Shown here piece by piece: positions 27,875-37,324 of a stretch of 64,000 nt of DNA. This DNA is from Arachidicoccus ginsenosidivorans (GTDB lineage Bacteria > Bacteroidota > Bacteroidia > Chitinophagales > Chitinophagaceae), in assembly GCF_007971385.1 (NCBI RefSeq), contig NZ_CP042434.1, forward strand, positions 3,348,001 through 3,412,000, given 5' to 3'. The position numbers were made by a program, and so were the translations under genes. The notes beneath the pieces are model-generated. The model saw only the letters and a list, made by a program, of their open reading frames with translations. It made no database searches and was not told the DNA's origin. The stretch's first letter is position 1, and each line of letters starts with the position of its first letter.

Positions 27875-28894
27875 ATGAAAATATCTAATGAAACAAAAAT
27901 AGGTGCATTGACCATTATTGCCATTGTGCTGCTGTTTTTGGGATTTAATTTTTTAAAAGGGAAAAGCTTGTTTAAATCAGGCAACTATCTTTATGCTAAG
28001 TTTCCGCAGTCCAACGGGTTAGTGGCATCCAACGTTGTGACAATTAACGGCTTCCAGGCGGGGAATGTGTCCAAGATATCGGCCACAAAAGACCTGAAAG
28101 AGATCGATGTTGAAGTCAAATTAAATCAGCAATACGATATTCCTAATAACTCCACTGCCAATATTTCAAGTAACCCGCTGGGGGCTTCTAGTCTGGAAAT
28201 TACCCTCGGAGATTCCAAACAAATGATGCGTTCAGGTGATACCTTATTGACAGTCATGACGCCTGGTTTTCTAGGACAGGTCGGTAGTCAGATCCGTCCC
28301 CTTGCTGAAACAGCCAAAAATACTTTGCAACACATTGATACTGTGATGCAAAATATCAATCAGGTAATGGACTCAGGATCAAGAGAAAATGTTCAGCAGA
28401 TTGTGGCCAATTTAAGTGTGGTTACAAAAAACCTTACGCAGACCACCGAACTTTTAAATAAGGCATTAGATTTGCAGACAGGAGCGTTTGCTGGATCTAT
28501 TAAAAATATTAATAGTTTTACCAGAAATCTGGCAGACAACAATGCAAAGTTTGATTCTGTAATGACCAATCTGACGGTGGCTTCCAGCAAGTTTGCACAG
28601 GTGGATTTATCCACCACCTTAAATAAACTGAACGGGTCCATGCAGCAATTGTCTGACATCCTGAAAAAGGCTAATTCAACGGACGGTTCTTTGGGCGCTT
28701 TGTTGAACGACAGAGAATTATATAATAATTTTAACCGTACGGCAAAGAGCTTACAAACCCTTTTGGATGATCTCAGGGTACATCCGAAACGATATGTAAA
28801 TATTTCTGTATTTGGCAGAAAGGATAAAGGTAATTATTTAGAGAAGCCACTGCCGCAGGATAGTACGCAGATTAATACAGACTTCCGGAAATAA
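27875..28894 (+). CDS. MlaD/MCE-family lipid-transport protein
   Basis: This periplasmic, membrane-anchored MCE protein has 339 residues. One N-terminal helix (about 9-27) is followed by a single MCE domain (about 37-115; YAKFPQSNGLVASNVVTINGFQAGNVSKI). A long helical C-terminal region (about 135-310) contains repeated Asn/Leu/Thr heptads. MCE proteins form hexameric rings or tubes that pass phospholipid between membranes as the substrate-binding part of ABC systems. No MlaE or MlaF genes are adjacent here. The next gene starts three bases after its stop, so they form an operon with the OstA-like gene. Confidence 0.9.
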   Translation: MKISNETKIGALTIIAIVLLFLGFNFLKGKSLFKSGNYLYAKFPQSNGLVASNVVTINGFQAGNVSKISATKDLKEIDVEVKLNQQYDIPNNSTANISSNPLGASSLEITLGDSKQMMRSGDTLLTVMTPGFLGQVGSQIRPLAETAKNTLQHIDTVMQNINQVMDSGSRENVQQIVANLSVVTKNLTQTTELLNKALDLQTGAFAGSIKNINSFTRNLADNNAKFDSVMTNLTVASSKFAQVDLSTTLNKLNGSMQQLSDILKKANSTDGSLGALLNDRELYNNFNRTAKSLQTLLDDLRVHPKRYVNISVFGRKDKGNYLEKPLPQDSTQINTDFRK

Positions 28895-28897
28895 TAA

Positions 28898-31195
28898 ATG
28901 AAGATACTAGCGCAAAAAAAAATAAGGTATAGACTCAGTCTGCTGGCACTTCTGGTAGCCATGGTTTGGGGTACAACACTACAGGCACAAGTGCAGCCTG
29001 GTGGTGGCGGCGATTCAGCCCGTCAGAACCTCATCCAAATTATCCATGCCGACCGAACAGGATTTAAAAAGTTTTCCGATAGTGTTATGATCAGGTTTGC
29101 CAGCGGTCATGTGGCAGTCAGGCAATCCAATACTTTATTTTATTGCGATAGTGTGGCGGCAAACCCTGCCACACAAATAACAGAGGCTTTTGGGCATGTT
29201 CATATAAATGATAATGATTCAATACAAATCTACTCGGATTTTATGCGCTATAAGGGCGCAGAAAGAACGGCCTTTCTGAAAAATAATGTAAAACTGACCG
29301 ATGGCAACGGTGTGCTCACCACTTCAGCCTTGGATTATGATATGAATACAAGGATTGCCGTTTATAGTCAACAAGGAAAACTGGTCAATGGCAAGACAGT
29401 GCTAACCAGTCGGTCCGGCACGTATTATGGTGATACAAAAGATGCGCAGTTTAATCAGGATGTAAAACTGGTAGATCCGGATTATACCATGACCACCGAT
29501 ACACTTCTGTATAATACAGTAACACGGGTAGCGACCTTTACCGTCCCTACGCTGATCAAACAAGGTCCATATAAAAGCGTACAGACAACAGACGGGTATT
29601 ATGATTTGTTACACAAGACCGCCTATTTAGGTAAGAGACCCACCATTATTGACAGTAGTTCTGTACTGGTTGCCGACGAGGTGGCAGCCGATGACAGCAG
29701 CGGCTTTGCTGAAGCCAGAGGCACCGTGGTCTTTAAAGATACTGCCCAGGGGATGGTTGTCCTTTGTAATGATTTAAAATCCAGCAGAGAAAATGCCTCA
29801 TTTCTGGCGACCGTTAATCCTATAGCCATTATCAAACAAGAGGCGGATTCTTTGTTTATCGCTGCGGATACCTTGTATTCTGCCAGGTACAGTAAAGATG
29901 ACAGCTTATCGGTTCTGTCAGACAGTACGCAAAGCGATGGGCAATCAAACACAGCGGGTAAAAAGGATTCCACGGGTAAATTAACCCCGTCAAGATATTT
30001 GACAGATCATGCACTGGCAGACGGGCAATCACTAAATACGGACAGTAGCGGTGTAGTTGCGGATAGTACAAGCGTTATAACGCCACAGACGAGTGATAAT
30101 GAAATAGAAAAAGCGCATACGGCTGCCGATACCACCACTCAGCCTAAAGCACCTGGGTTTCATAAGGTAGGCAAAGTTTTTGTCTGGGACAGCGACTCGA
30201 CAAAGCCCGCTAATAATCAGGTGCCGGCTCCAGACAGTACTGCAAAGCAAAATGCTGAAAAGTCAGAACATAAAGGCTTGTTTGATTTCTTTAAAAGTAA
30301 GAAAGATGCCAGAGATGAAAATGATGCCAAGCCGGTTATTAATGCTGATACCACCCGGCCTAAACAGCAAAAGCAGCAACCCGTCCAAAAAAAGCAGGAG
30401 AAAAAGTCCATCTTCAATATTTTTAAGAAAAAAGGTGATGTGAATAAGGGGAAAACCCAACCTTCCATTATCGATAGTATTAAGGCATCAAAACCCCAGC
30501 CAGTGGTTGATTCTGCGGGCGGCGGTAAGCCAGGTCTGGATTTCTCTGTAGGTAAAACAAGTGGCAGTAAAGATTCATTACCTCCCGAAAATAAAAAGAA
30601 TCGTTTTCTGGAAGCCTATTATAATGTACGGATTTATAGTGATTCCCTGCAAGGCATCGGAGACAGTCTATATTATTCCGGCAGAGATTCTTTAATTGAA
30701 CTCTTTAAGCAGCCAACGGTATGGACTACCTCCAATCACCAGATTTCTCAGGTAAGTGGGGATACGATTTTAATACAGACGGCCAATAATAAACCGAAGT
30801 ATATCCGGGTGGCAGACAATGCCATTATGATTAGCCAGGCAGATTCCCTACACCAGAAAAATACCAGTAAATTCTTTAACCAGATGGCGGGAAGAAAACT
30901 GGAGGCTTGGTTCACAGATGGACAGATGGATAGTCTTTCAGCCCAGGGAAATGCGCACGGTATTTTCTACAGTCTGGATGATAAAAATAAATATATAGGG
31001 GTCACACAACAGGACTCCAGAGTGCTGAACTTTTATTTTGTCAATAAAGAACTGGAGCGGATAGTAGGCAAAACTGATGTGGTGGGCAGGGTATATCCTA
31101 TGGGTGAGGTCGACCATGAAAAGATCCGACTCAAAGGTTTTGAATGGCTGGAAGACAAAAGGCCCAAATCGAAGTACGATCTGCTGGCACATTAA
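28898..31195 (+). CDS. OstA-like (LptA-type) envelope protein with charged insert
   Basis: This secreted protein of 765 residues has a signal peptide to about residue 29 (TTLQAQ). An OstA/LptA-like beta jelly-roll follows (about 40-320; repeats such as TEAFGHVHINDNDSIQIYSD, AFLKNNVKLTDGNGVLTT and TYYGDTKDAQFNQDVKLVD). A low-complexity Lys/Asp/Ser-rich stretch lies at about 325-565, and a second OstA-like block at about 570-765 (NVRIYSDSLQGIGDSLYYSG). LptA carries LPS across the periplasm to LptD, which is encoded nearby on the other strand. The low-complexity stretch (FDFFKSK, FNIFKKK modules) separating the two blocks is unusual. It is translationally close to the MCE gene. Confidence 0.85.
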   Translation: MKILAQKKIRYRLSLLALLVAMVWGTTLQAQVQPGGGGDSARQNLIQIIHADRTGFKKFSDSVMIRFASGHVAVRQSNTLFYCDSVAANPATQITEAFGHVHINDNDSIQIYSDFMRYKGAERTAFLKNNVKLTDGNGVLTTSALDYDMNTRIAVYSQQGKLVNGKTVLTSRSGTYYGDTKDAQFNQDVKLVDPDYTMTTDTLLYNTVTRVATFTVPTLIKQGPYKSVQTTDGYYDLLHKTAYLGKRPTIIDSSSVLVADEVAADDSSGFAEARGTVVFKDTAQGMVVLCNDLKSSRENASFLATVNPIAIIKQEADSLFIAADTLYSARYSKDDSLSVLSDSTQSDGQSNTAGKKDSTGKLTPSRYLTDHALADGQSLNTDSSGVVADSTSVITPQTSDNEIEKAHTAADTTTQPKAPGFHKVGKVFVWDSDSTKPANNQVPAPDSTAKQNAEKSEHKGLFDFFKSKKDARDENDAKPVINADTTRPKQQKQQPVQKKQEKKSIFNIFKKKGDVNKGKTQPSIIDSIKASKPQPVVDSAGGGKPGLDFSVGKTSGSKDSLPPENKKNRFLEAYYNVRIYSDSLQGIGDSLYYSGRDSLIELFKQPTVWTTSNHQISQVSGDTILIQTANNKPKYIRVADNAIMISQADSLHQKNTSKFFNQMAGRKLEAWFTDGQMDSLSAQGNAHGIFYSLDDKNKYIGVTQQDSRVLNFYFVNKELERIVGKTDVVGRVYPMGEVDHEKIRLKGFEWLEDKRPKSKYDLLAH

Positions 31196-31272
31196 TCCCT
31201 GCCAGCCAGCCACTACTTAATAGTTTATGCTGCTTGGATAAACAGCACAGGCGAATAAATCACCAAAAGTAT

Positions 31273-31280
31273 TATATTTG
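31273..31280 (+). promoter_or_regulatory. Promoter -7 element for nhaA
   Basis: TATATTTG is a perfect TAnnTTTG match about 90 bases before the nhaA start. Confidence 0.45.
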
Positions 31281-31370
31281 ATCAGGTATTAATAAAACTT
31301 CCCTGGACTGATAAGCAGGGTGCGGACAATATTTTATCCGTTTACTGCAAAGCTTTATATATAAGATTTC

Positions 31371-32648
31371 ATGGCACAATCCCCTAAAAAAGAAGCAAGA
31401 ACAACGGCAAAATCAAGGTCAGCCAACGCTTTGCGTACTAAATTAAAATATGGCCTCAAAGCATTTATCCATGACAGCAGGAGCGTGGGGATACTGCTGC
31501 TGCTTTGTACGGCCATCTCTCTTATTGTTTGTAACTGGCCGGGAGGCAGTGAGCTGGGCATGGCCTATAGTGGTTTTTGGCATCAGGATATTACGCTGCT
31601 CACTAAACTACACCATTTACACGACGTGCATTTACCGCATACCCCAATTGAGCTGATCAATGACCTACTCATGGCGGTATTTTTCTTTCTGGCAGGCATG
31701 GAAATCAAAAGAGAACTGGTCAAAGGCGAGTTATCTACCCCCAAAAAGGCAGGGCTGCCCATGATTGCGGCTATCAGTGGTGTCGCCTTTCCGGCGATTA
31801 TTTTTTTATTGCTCAACCGTGGGACCGGATTTGAACATGGCTGGGGGATCCCAACCGCAACTGATATTGCTTTTTCCTTAGGTGTGGCGGCACTCCTGGG
31901 TTCCAGAGTACCTTATTCGCTCAAAATCTTTTTAACGGCCCTGGCAATTATTGATGATTTATGCGCCATCTTGATCATAGCCCTTTTTTATGGAGGAGAG
32001 ATTGCCGGAGGTTGGCTTTTAACGGCCGCTGGCTGTCTTGTTTTACTATGGGGAATAAATAAACTTAAAAATAAGCCAGGGTATTTTAAAGCAATCCAAC
32101 ATATCCTACGGGTGCTGGTTGCTTTGTTACTTTGGTATAGTGTACTGCAAAGTGGGATTCATCCCACCATTGCAGGCATTTTATTTGCCTTTATGATACC
32201 AGTGGATCAGCTATCTACGTACGAGAAAAAGGTACATGTCCCGGTGAATTTTATTATAATCCCTTTGTTTGCGCTGGCGAATACCTGCATTTTTCTGCCG
32301 GCTACATTAGGTAGCGTGATTCATTCAAGTGTGTCGTGGGGTATACTACTGGGGCTATTTATTGGCAAACCCCTTGGCATAAGCCTGGTTTGTTTTATGG
32401 TTATCCGGGCGGGGTGGTTTAAGTTACCTAAAGGGGCGAGCTGGAGTCAGTTTATCGGTATCGGTATTTTGGCAGGCATTGGCTTTACAATGTCCATATT
32501 TGTTACAGCGCTTGCCTATCAAGAGGTTGCCCTGCAGACTGATGCTAAATTGGCGATTCTGGTGGCTTCTATACTTGCCATGGTGACTGGCTATGTCTGG
32601 TTGTACCGTTCAGGCAAACAAAATACGCATGCACTTCACGTTGATTAA
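31371..32648 (+). CDS. nhaA: Na+/H+ antiporter NhaA
   Basis: This inner-membrane electrogenic sodium/proton antiporter of 425 residues has a basic N-terminal cytoplasmic extension (about 1-30). About a dozen membrane helices follow. Family motifs are present: LLMAVFFFLAGMEIKREL, GWGIPTATDIAFSLGV, the ion-binding Asp pair in LAIIDDLCAIL (about residues 194-195), GKPLGI and GIGFTMSIFVTALAY. It exports Na+ or Li+ at alkaline pH. It is monocistronic with its own promoter element. A 26-bp perfect palindrome lies in the downstream intergenic space. Confidence 0.96.
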   Translation: MAQSPKKEARTTAKSRSANALRTKLKYGLKAFIHDSRSVGILLLLCTAISLIVCNWPGGSELGMAYSGFWHQDITLLTKLHHLHDVHLPHTPIELINDLLMAVFFFLAGMEIKRELVKGELSTPKKAGLPMIAAISGVAFPAIIFLLLNRGTGFEHGWGIPTATDIAFSLGVAALLGSRVPYSLKIFLTALAIIDDLCAILIIALFYGGEIAGGWLLTAAGCLVLLWGINKLKNKPGYFKAIQHILRVLVALLLWYSVLQSGIHPTIAGILFAFMIPVDQLSTYEKKVHVPVNFIIIPLFALANTCIFLPATLGSVIHSSVSWGILLGLFIGKPLGISLVCFMVIRAGWFKLPKGASWSQFIGIGILAGIGFTMSIFVTALAYQEVALQTDAKLAILVASILAMVTGYVWLYRSGKQNTHALHVD

Positions 32649-32886
32649 ATAGCATATGCCTGTATTGCTTAATTGCAAGGTAGGTAGCGTCTTGCTGAAG
32701 CCAAAAATTACGTAGGTCCATGAAACTATAGGCAATCGACACTTAGTTCCACCGCTCATAAATTATCCGATGCAAGTAGCAAGCCCTCGACTTTGAAGAG
32801 CATCTTGCTGACCAGAATCTTTAATGCTTAATGAGCACATGCCTTTTAAAAGTTAAGGTGAATGTAATGGGAAAATGCGATAGCGC

Positions 32887-32912
32887 TGTTCGCTGTTCGC
32901 GAACAGCGAACA
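32887..32912. repeat. 26-bp perfect palindrome
   Basis: The sequence is self-complementary over 26 bases, centred between 32899 and 32900. It is built from heptamer units: CTGTTCG twice on one side and the complement CGAACAG on the other. It lies in the gap 32649-33008 between the convergent nhaA and batA genes, 240 bases after nhaA. There is no T run on either side, so it is a poor intrinsic terminator. The rest of the gap shows nothing else. Confidence 0.7.
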
Positions 32913-33008
32913 AAGATTGATGAAATTTAACCTTATACATATTGCATGCGTTAACGCAGCAGCCATTGTCTTACGGGGTCGTTTATTAGAGCAGGTTGAT
33001 TATTCTGT

Positions 33009-34007
33009 TTACGGAAATTTACGCAATACACTTAATCTGAGAACCAGCTCCAGTAACAAAAAAAGCAATGCTGCTAAAACAAAGGGTAGGTATTTTTCCT
33101 CATAACGGTTGTACGTGGTGATTTTTACATCTGATTTTTCCAGTTTACCGATACTCTCATATACTTTAGCCAGGGTTTTGTTGTCGCCTGCCTGAAAATA
33201 CTGACCGCCGGTCTGGCGGGCAATATTTTTAAGTAGTGTTGGATTAAAGTCCAGTTGACGTGTTCCTTGTTGCCCCAACGGGTCATTGTCGTCCACCGTT
33301 TTATTGCTACCTATGCCTATGGTATAAACCTTAATGCCATAAGTTTTGGCCATGGCGGTGGCAATATCCGGGGAAATTTTACCGCCAAAATCCATTCCAT
33401 CGGTCAGCAGGATAATGACTTTACTTTTTGCTTTACTATATCGCAGGCGGTCAATGCTGGTCGCCAGACCGCTACCAATAGCCGTTCCTTCTTCTTCCAG
33501 ATAACCGCTGTTGATCTGGCTGATCTGCTGCAGGACCATATTATAATCCGTTGTAACGGGGGTTAGCGTAAAGCTGATATTACTGAAAATAACAACGCCA
33601 ATCCGGTCGCCTTCCCTGGTTCTGACAAAGTCTTCTGCAACTCTTTTAGCCGCTTCCAACCGGTTAGGAATAAAATCTCTTTCCGTCATCGAACCACTGA
33701 TGTCAAAGCAAAGTACCATATCGATACCCTGGCCATCTGTGGTCGTTTCCGTAAAACTATTTCTGGGACGTGCCATAGCGATAATAAGTGCGCCCAATGC
33801 CAGTATCCTAAGCCAAAATGGAATATGGATCAGTCTTGTCTTCCAGGTGCCTGATTTTTTGATCTCTCTGGTCGTGGATAAGGCCAGCGGCGCGGATTTC
33901 TGCGTCTGCTTTCGATAATGCAAATAGGCCAGTACCGGTAATAGTACCAGCAGGCATAGTAACCACGGGTAGGCAAAATCTGTTTGTTGGAGCCAGTTGA
34001 CGATCAT
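33009..34007 (-). CDS. batA: BatA-type von Willebrand factor A membrane protein
   Basis: This inner-membrane VWA protein of 332 residues has two N-terminal hydrophobic segments (about 12-28 and 62-80), a VWA domain (about 90-285) and a C-terminal helix (about 308-326). The MIDAS metal site is intact: DISGSM (about 100-105), with the later Thr and TDGMD Asp. It is the last gene of the moxR-DUF58-batD-batA row and overlaps the preceding gene by four bases (ATGA type). Such cassettes support stress tolerance and assembly of metal-dependent complexes together with the MoxR AAA+ ATPase. BatB and BatC are not found adjacent. Confidence 0.9.
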   Translation of the reverse strand: MIVNWLQQTDFAYPWLLCLLVLLPVLAYLHYRKQTQKSAPLALSTTREIKKSGTWKTRLIHIPFWLRILALGALIIAMARPRNSFTETTTDGQGIDMVLCFDISGSMTERDFIPNRLEAAKRVAEDFVRTREGDRIGVVIFSNISFTLTPVTTDYNMVLQQISQINSGYLEEEGTAIGSGLATSIDRLRYSKAKSKVIILLTDGMDFGGKISPDIATAMAKTYGIKVYTIGIGSNKTVDDNDPLGQQGTRQLDFNPTLLKNIARQTGGQYFQAGDNKTLAKVYESIGKLEKSDVKITTYNRYEEKYLPFVLAALLFLLLELVLRLSVLRKFP

Positions 34008-35004
34008 TTTACTTTTTGCGTTTCCAGTATTTGTTTTTCGATACTATTTAATGTCTGACGGGCAGTGTGCACCGCTTGCTTTGTTTTATCCACTTCCGGG
34101 CTATGCTCAGCAAATTTTACGTAATTACTCAGGTTCGCAAAAGATTCCAGATCACTGCGTTCCTGATGACGCACCAGATAAGACTGGAGGCTATCTACCA
34201 GTTCCTTGGATGTTGCCTGGAAGGCATGGGTAGAAAGCCGCTCATCAAAGTAGGCGCGGCAAATATCCAATAGCCGGGTGTAGAATTCTTTAAATTTGCC
34301 AGCTTCCACGAGTCCTTCTTTTTCCAATTGATCAATTTGCCCCATGGCCCATTGCAGTGGGGGCCCTTGACAACAGGTTTATTAGACTTGGGTTTAGCTT
34401 TCCGCCTTTTGAGTAGTCGCAGGACAAAAAACAAGATGACTGCCAAAATAAGTACTCCACCTATAATATAAAGCCAGGTATAATCTTTATAATTGACCGC
34501 CAGGATTTCTTTTAAAGGGTGATAATCTTTGAGTTTACTGACATCTACCGGGAGTACCTGTAACGTCACCGGGTGGGTTGATAAGGTATACTCCTGGTGG
34601 TTAATATCACTAACGACTGGTTCAATGACCGGGATTTGCCAACTACCAGAATCAAAGGAGGTAATGGTTAGTTTCTGCATGAGAGTTGTTTGCCCGTCTA
34701 CAGAGATTGTGTCCATTTTCGCCGCTTTAACAACAATGATATGACCGGCCGTATCCGATACTTTAAACCAGGATTTAAGGCTTTGTGCCTGATCAGTCAG
34801 ATTTTCTACTTTGAGTTGTAAAGTGACCTGTTCGCCTAGCAAAATCTGGTCCCGATCTAAGGTGACTACGGCTTGTTGGGCGAATAACCGCTGGCCAAGC
34901 CCCCCAAAGGTCAACACAAATAAAAGCGCTATCCATAAAAGGCACTTAAAGTATCTGGGCGCACCAGAAAAAATTTGTTTGTGAATGACCGTATCTTGTT
35001 GCAT
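34004..35004 (-). CDS. BatD/DUF4381-like membrane protein, one frameshift
   Basis: This protein has about 333 residues after correction. It has a signal or anchor segment (about 22-44), a beta-sandwich domain facing the periplasm (about 47-165; VVTLDRDQILLGEQVTLQLKVENL, as in BatD), a membrane helix (about 178-200) and a cytoplasmic helical domain. The frame breaks in the GGGGG at 34359-34363. Restoring one base joins KPVVKGP to PLQWAMGQIDQLEKEGLVEAGKFKEFYTRLLDICRAYFDERL, the helical C-terminal domain. It lies between the DUF58 and BatA genes in a tightly packed operon. It probably helps the VWA proteins and MoxR act on envelope targets. Confidence 0.8.
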
Positions 35005-35031
35005 GCTTGCCTTAAAAATATAATTGAAACT

Positions 35032-35976
35032 TTATTTTCTTTTGATGAAAAATTGTTGCAGAATCGCGACAAAATCCTGGCCGGTTTCAATTTGCAGAAG
35101 ATCGGCCCCTACTTTTTTGAATTGCCTTCTGGCCTGCGAAGTGATTTCGTCGAATTGTTTGCTATAACGCAGCCTGGCATATTTGTCATTACTGTCAAAT
35201 AAAAAGTTGTCGCCAGTCTCAGGATCGCTAATTTCTACTAGTCCAATGCGGGGCAGTTGCATGTCCATACGATCAAATACCTGTATGCCGATAACATCAT
35301 GTTTTTTTGCTGCCACACCTAAGGCCTGCTCATAATGATCAGCTACAAAATCGCTGAGAATAAAGACGATTGATTTGTGCTTGGCCGTGCTGGTTAAAAA
35401 CCTAAGTGCTTTTTCCAAATCAGTTTTACCCGAAACCGGTGTAAATCCCAATAGTTCCCTTACAATTCTGAGTACATGTTGTCTGCCTTTACGGGCTGGA
35501 ACATATTTTTCTATCCGGTCACTGAAAAGAATGGTGCTGATTTTATCATTATTGCTGACAGCAGAAAAGGCGATTGCAGCCGATATTTCTGTAATCAGAT
35601 CTCTTTTGGTTTGTTTATTGGTGCCAAATAAATTGCTGGCACTCGTATCAATTAGCAGGTATACGCTCAGTTCTCTTTCTTCTTCAAATAATTTACTGTA
35701 AGCATGGCCCATTCTGGCAGAAACATTCCATTCAATAAAGCGAATATCATCGCCCGCCTGGTATTCGCGAACCTCTTTAAAGGCCATGCCTCTGCCCTTA
35801 AAAGCAGAGTGATATTCACCGGAAAATAAATGATTGGTCAGCCTTTTGCTTTTGATTTCCAGCTCCCGAACCCTGCTGGAAATACTGGCATCATTATCCC
35901 CTTCCTCTGTACTTAAAGGAGTATTGATATTATTATGTTGTGAAGACTTGTATTTATTTTTCCTAAAAGAGAACAC
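35032..35976 (-). CDS. DUF58 domain protein (VWA-like)
   Basis: This soluble protein of 314 residues has a charged N-terminus. The DUF58 signature is present at about residues 50-85 (SGEYHSAFKGRGMAFKEVREYQAGDDIRFIEWNVSAR). A VWA-like domain follows with LIDTSASN near 110 and a later FILSDF. The MIDAS-like DTSAS keeps its Asp and Ser. In the family it pairs with MoxR ATPases. It lies between moxR (147 bases upstream) and the BatD-like gene (27 bases downstream) on the same strand, so it is part of one operon. Confidence 0.92.
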   Translation of the reverse strand: MFSFRKNKYKSSQHNNINTPLSTEEGDNDASISSRVRELEIKSKRLTNHLFSGEYHSAFKGRGMAFKEVREYQAGDDIRFIEWNVSARMGHAYSKLFEEERELSVYLLIDTSASNLFGTNKQTKRDLITEISAAIAFSAVSNNDKISTILFSDRIEKYVPARKGRQHVLRIVRELLGFTPVSGKTDLEKALRFLTSTAKHKSIVFILSDFVADHYEQALGVAAKKHDVIGIQVFDRMDMQLPRIGLVEISDPETGDNFLFDSNDKYARLRYSKQFDEITSQARRQFKKVGADLLQIETGQDFVAILQQFFIKRK

Positions 35977-36123
35977 GTAAATAACGAATTAATTGTTTGC
36001 ATTATTCAAAGAGAACCTCACTTGTCTAAAATCCCAGGCTTTGCTCAATGCTCAACTGCTTGTCTAATGCAGTAAAGTCTCATTGTTATTGTTTGCAGGC
36101 CATTAGGTTGCCGCATACGTCGA

Positions 36124-37125
36124 CTATGGCACCTGGACGGTTTTCAAAATCTCATCAATGATATTTTCTGAACTGGTATTCTCAGCTTCCGCTTCATAGG
36201 TAATGCCGATTCTGTGGCGCATTACGTCCTTGCAAATGGCTTTGATATCTTCTGGGATGACATAGCCACGACCTTGCATAAAGGCATGTGCCTTACCAGC
36301 CAGTGCTAAATTGATACTCGCTCTGGGAGAACCTCCATAACTAATAAAAGGTCTGAGCTTGTCCAGACCGTATTGCTCCGGATAACGGGTGGCAAAGACA
36401 ATGTCCAGAATATATTTCTCAATTTTTTCATCCATGTAGATCTTGCTTACAAGCTCCCTTGCTTCTTTGATGGCTTCCAGGGTAATGATCGGCTGAATGC
36501 CTCTGCTGCTATTTTGTCTGGATGCTTCCTGGCGAATGATCTGCAGTTCTTCCTGCTTGGTCGGGTAACCCACGACCACCTTTAACATAAAACGATCCAC
36601 CTGGGCTTCCGGCAGCATATAGGTGCCTTCCTGCTCTAAAGGGTTCTGAGTTGCCAATACTAAAAAGGGCTCGGGCAGTTTATAAGATGCGTCGCTGATG
36701 GTGACTTGTTTTTCTTGCATGGCCTCCAGTAAGGCACTCTGCACTTTAGCTGGAGCCCGGTTGATTTCATCTGCTAGAATGAAATTTGCAAATACAGGCC
36801 CTTTGCGCACCACAAACTCTGCTTTTTGCTGGTGGTAGATCATGGTACCGATAACATCAGCTGGCAGCAAGTCCGGTGTAAACTGGATCCGACTGAACTG
36901 GCCCTGTACGGCTGAGGCCAGTGATTTGATGGTCAAGGTCTTAGCTAGACCAGGAACGCCTTCCAACAGTACATGTCCATTGGACAGCAGACCAATTAGC
37001 AGCCGGTCAATCATATAGGTTTGACCGACTATTTTTTCAGATAATTCTTTTTTTATGCTTTCAATAAAAGAGGATTTCTGCTCTACTTGTTCGTTTACCT
37101 GTAAAATTTCTTCTTCTAAACTCAT
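36124..37125 (-). CDS. MoxR-family AAA+ ATPase
   Basis: This cytoplasmic AAA+ chaperone-like ATPase of 333 residues has a degenerate Walker A (EGVPGLAKTL, about 55-64), Walker B (FILADEINRAPAKVQSALLEAMQE, about 112-135), sensor 1 (LATQNPLEQEGTY), an arginine finger region (PEAQVDRFM) and sensor 2 (GGSPRASI). MoxR proteins act with VWA partners to activate or insert cofactors into target complexes. It is the first gene of the minus-strand operon with DUF58, BatD-like and BatA genes. It is divergent from ubiE. Confidence 0.95.
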   Translation of the reverse strand: MSLEEEILQVNEQVEQKSSFIESIKKELSEKIVGQTYMIDRLLIGLLSNGHVLLEGVPGLAKTLTIKSLASAVQGQFSRIQFTPDLLPADVIGTMIYHQQKAEFVVRKGPVFANFILADEINRAPAKVQSALLEAMQEKQVTISDASYKLPEPFLVLATQNPLEQEGTYMLPEAQVDRFMLKVVVGYPTKQEELQIIRQEASRQNSSRGIQPIITLEAIKEARELVSKIYMDEKIEKYILDIVFATRYPEQYGLDKLRPFISYGGSPRASINLALAGKAHAFMQGRGYVIPEDIKAICKDVMRHRIGITYEAEAENTSSENIIDEILKTVQVP

Positions 37126-37324
37126 TTTTGGAGAAAATTAGAGCGTGAATGTACGAAGTATAACGCTTTGATTGGTTAATTATATTTTAAAAAAAAAGAT
37201 TTATGAAAGGGATATAAAGGGCTTGTCTATCTGGCAGAATTTTGGCATTTTATGGGGGAAAAACCTCGAATTATGCACAGATGCTTGCATGAAAACACCG
37301 CAAAAAGCCATTATCTTTGCCTTT

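Noticed and set aside
32917..33105. 62-codon plus-strand ORF after the palindrome
   Set aside because: It runs antisense into the batA gene, with no protein-like pattern.
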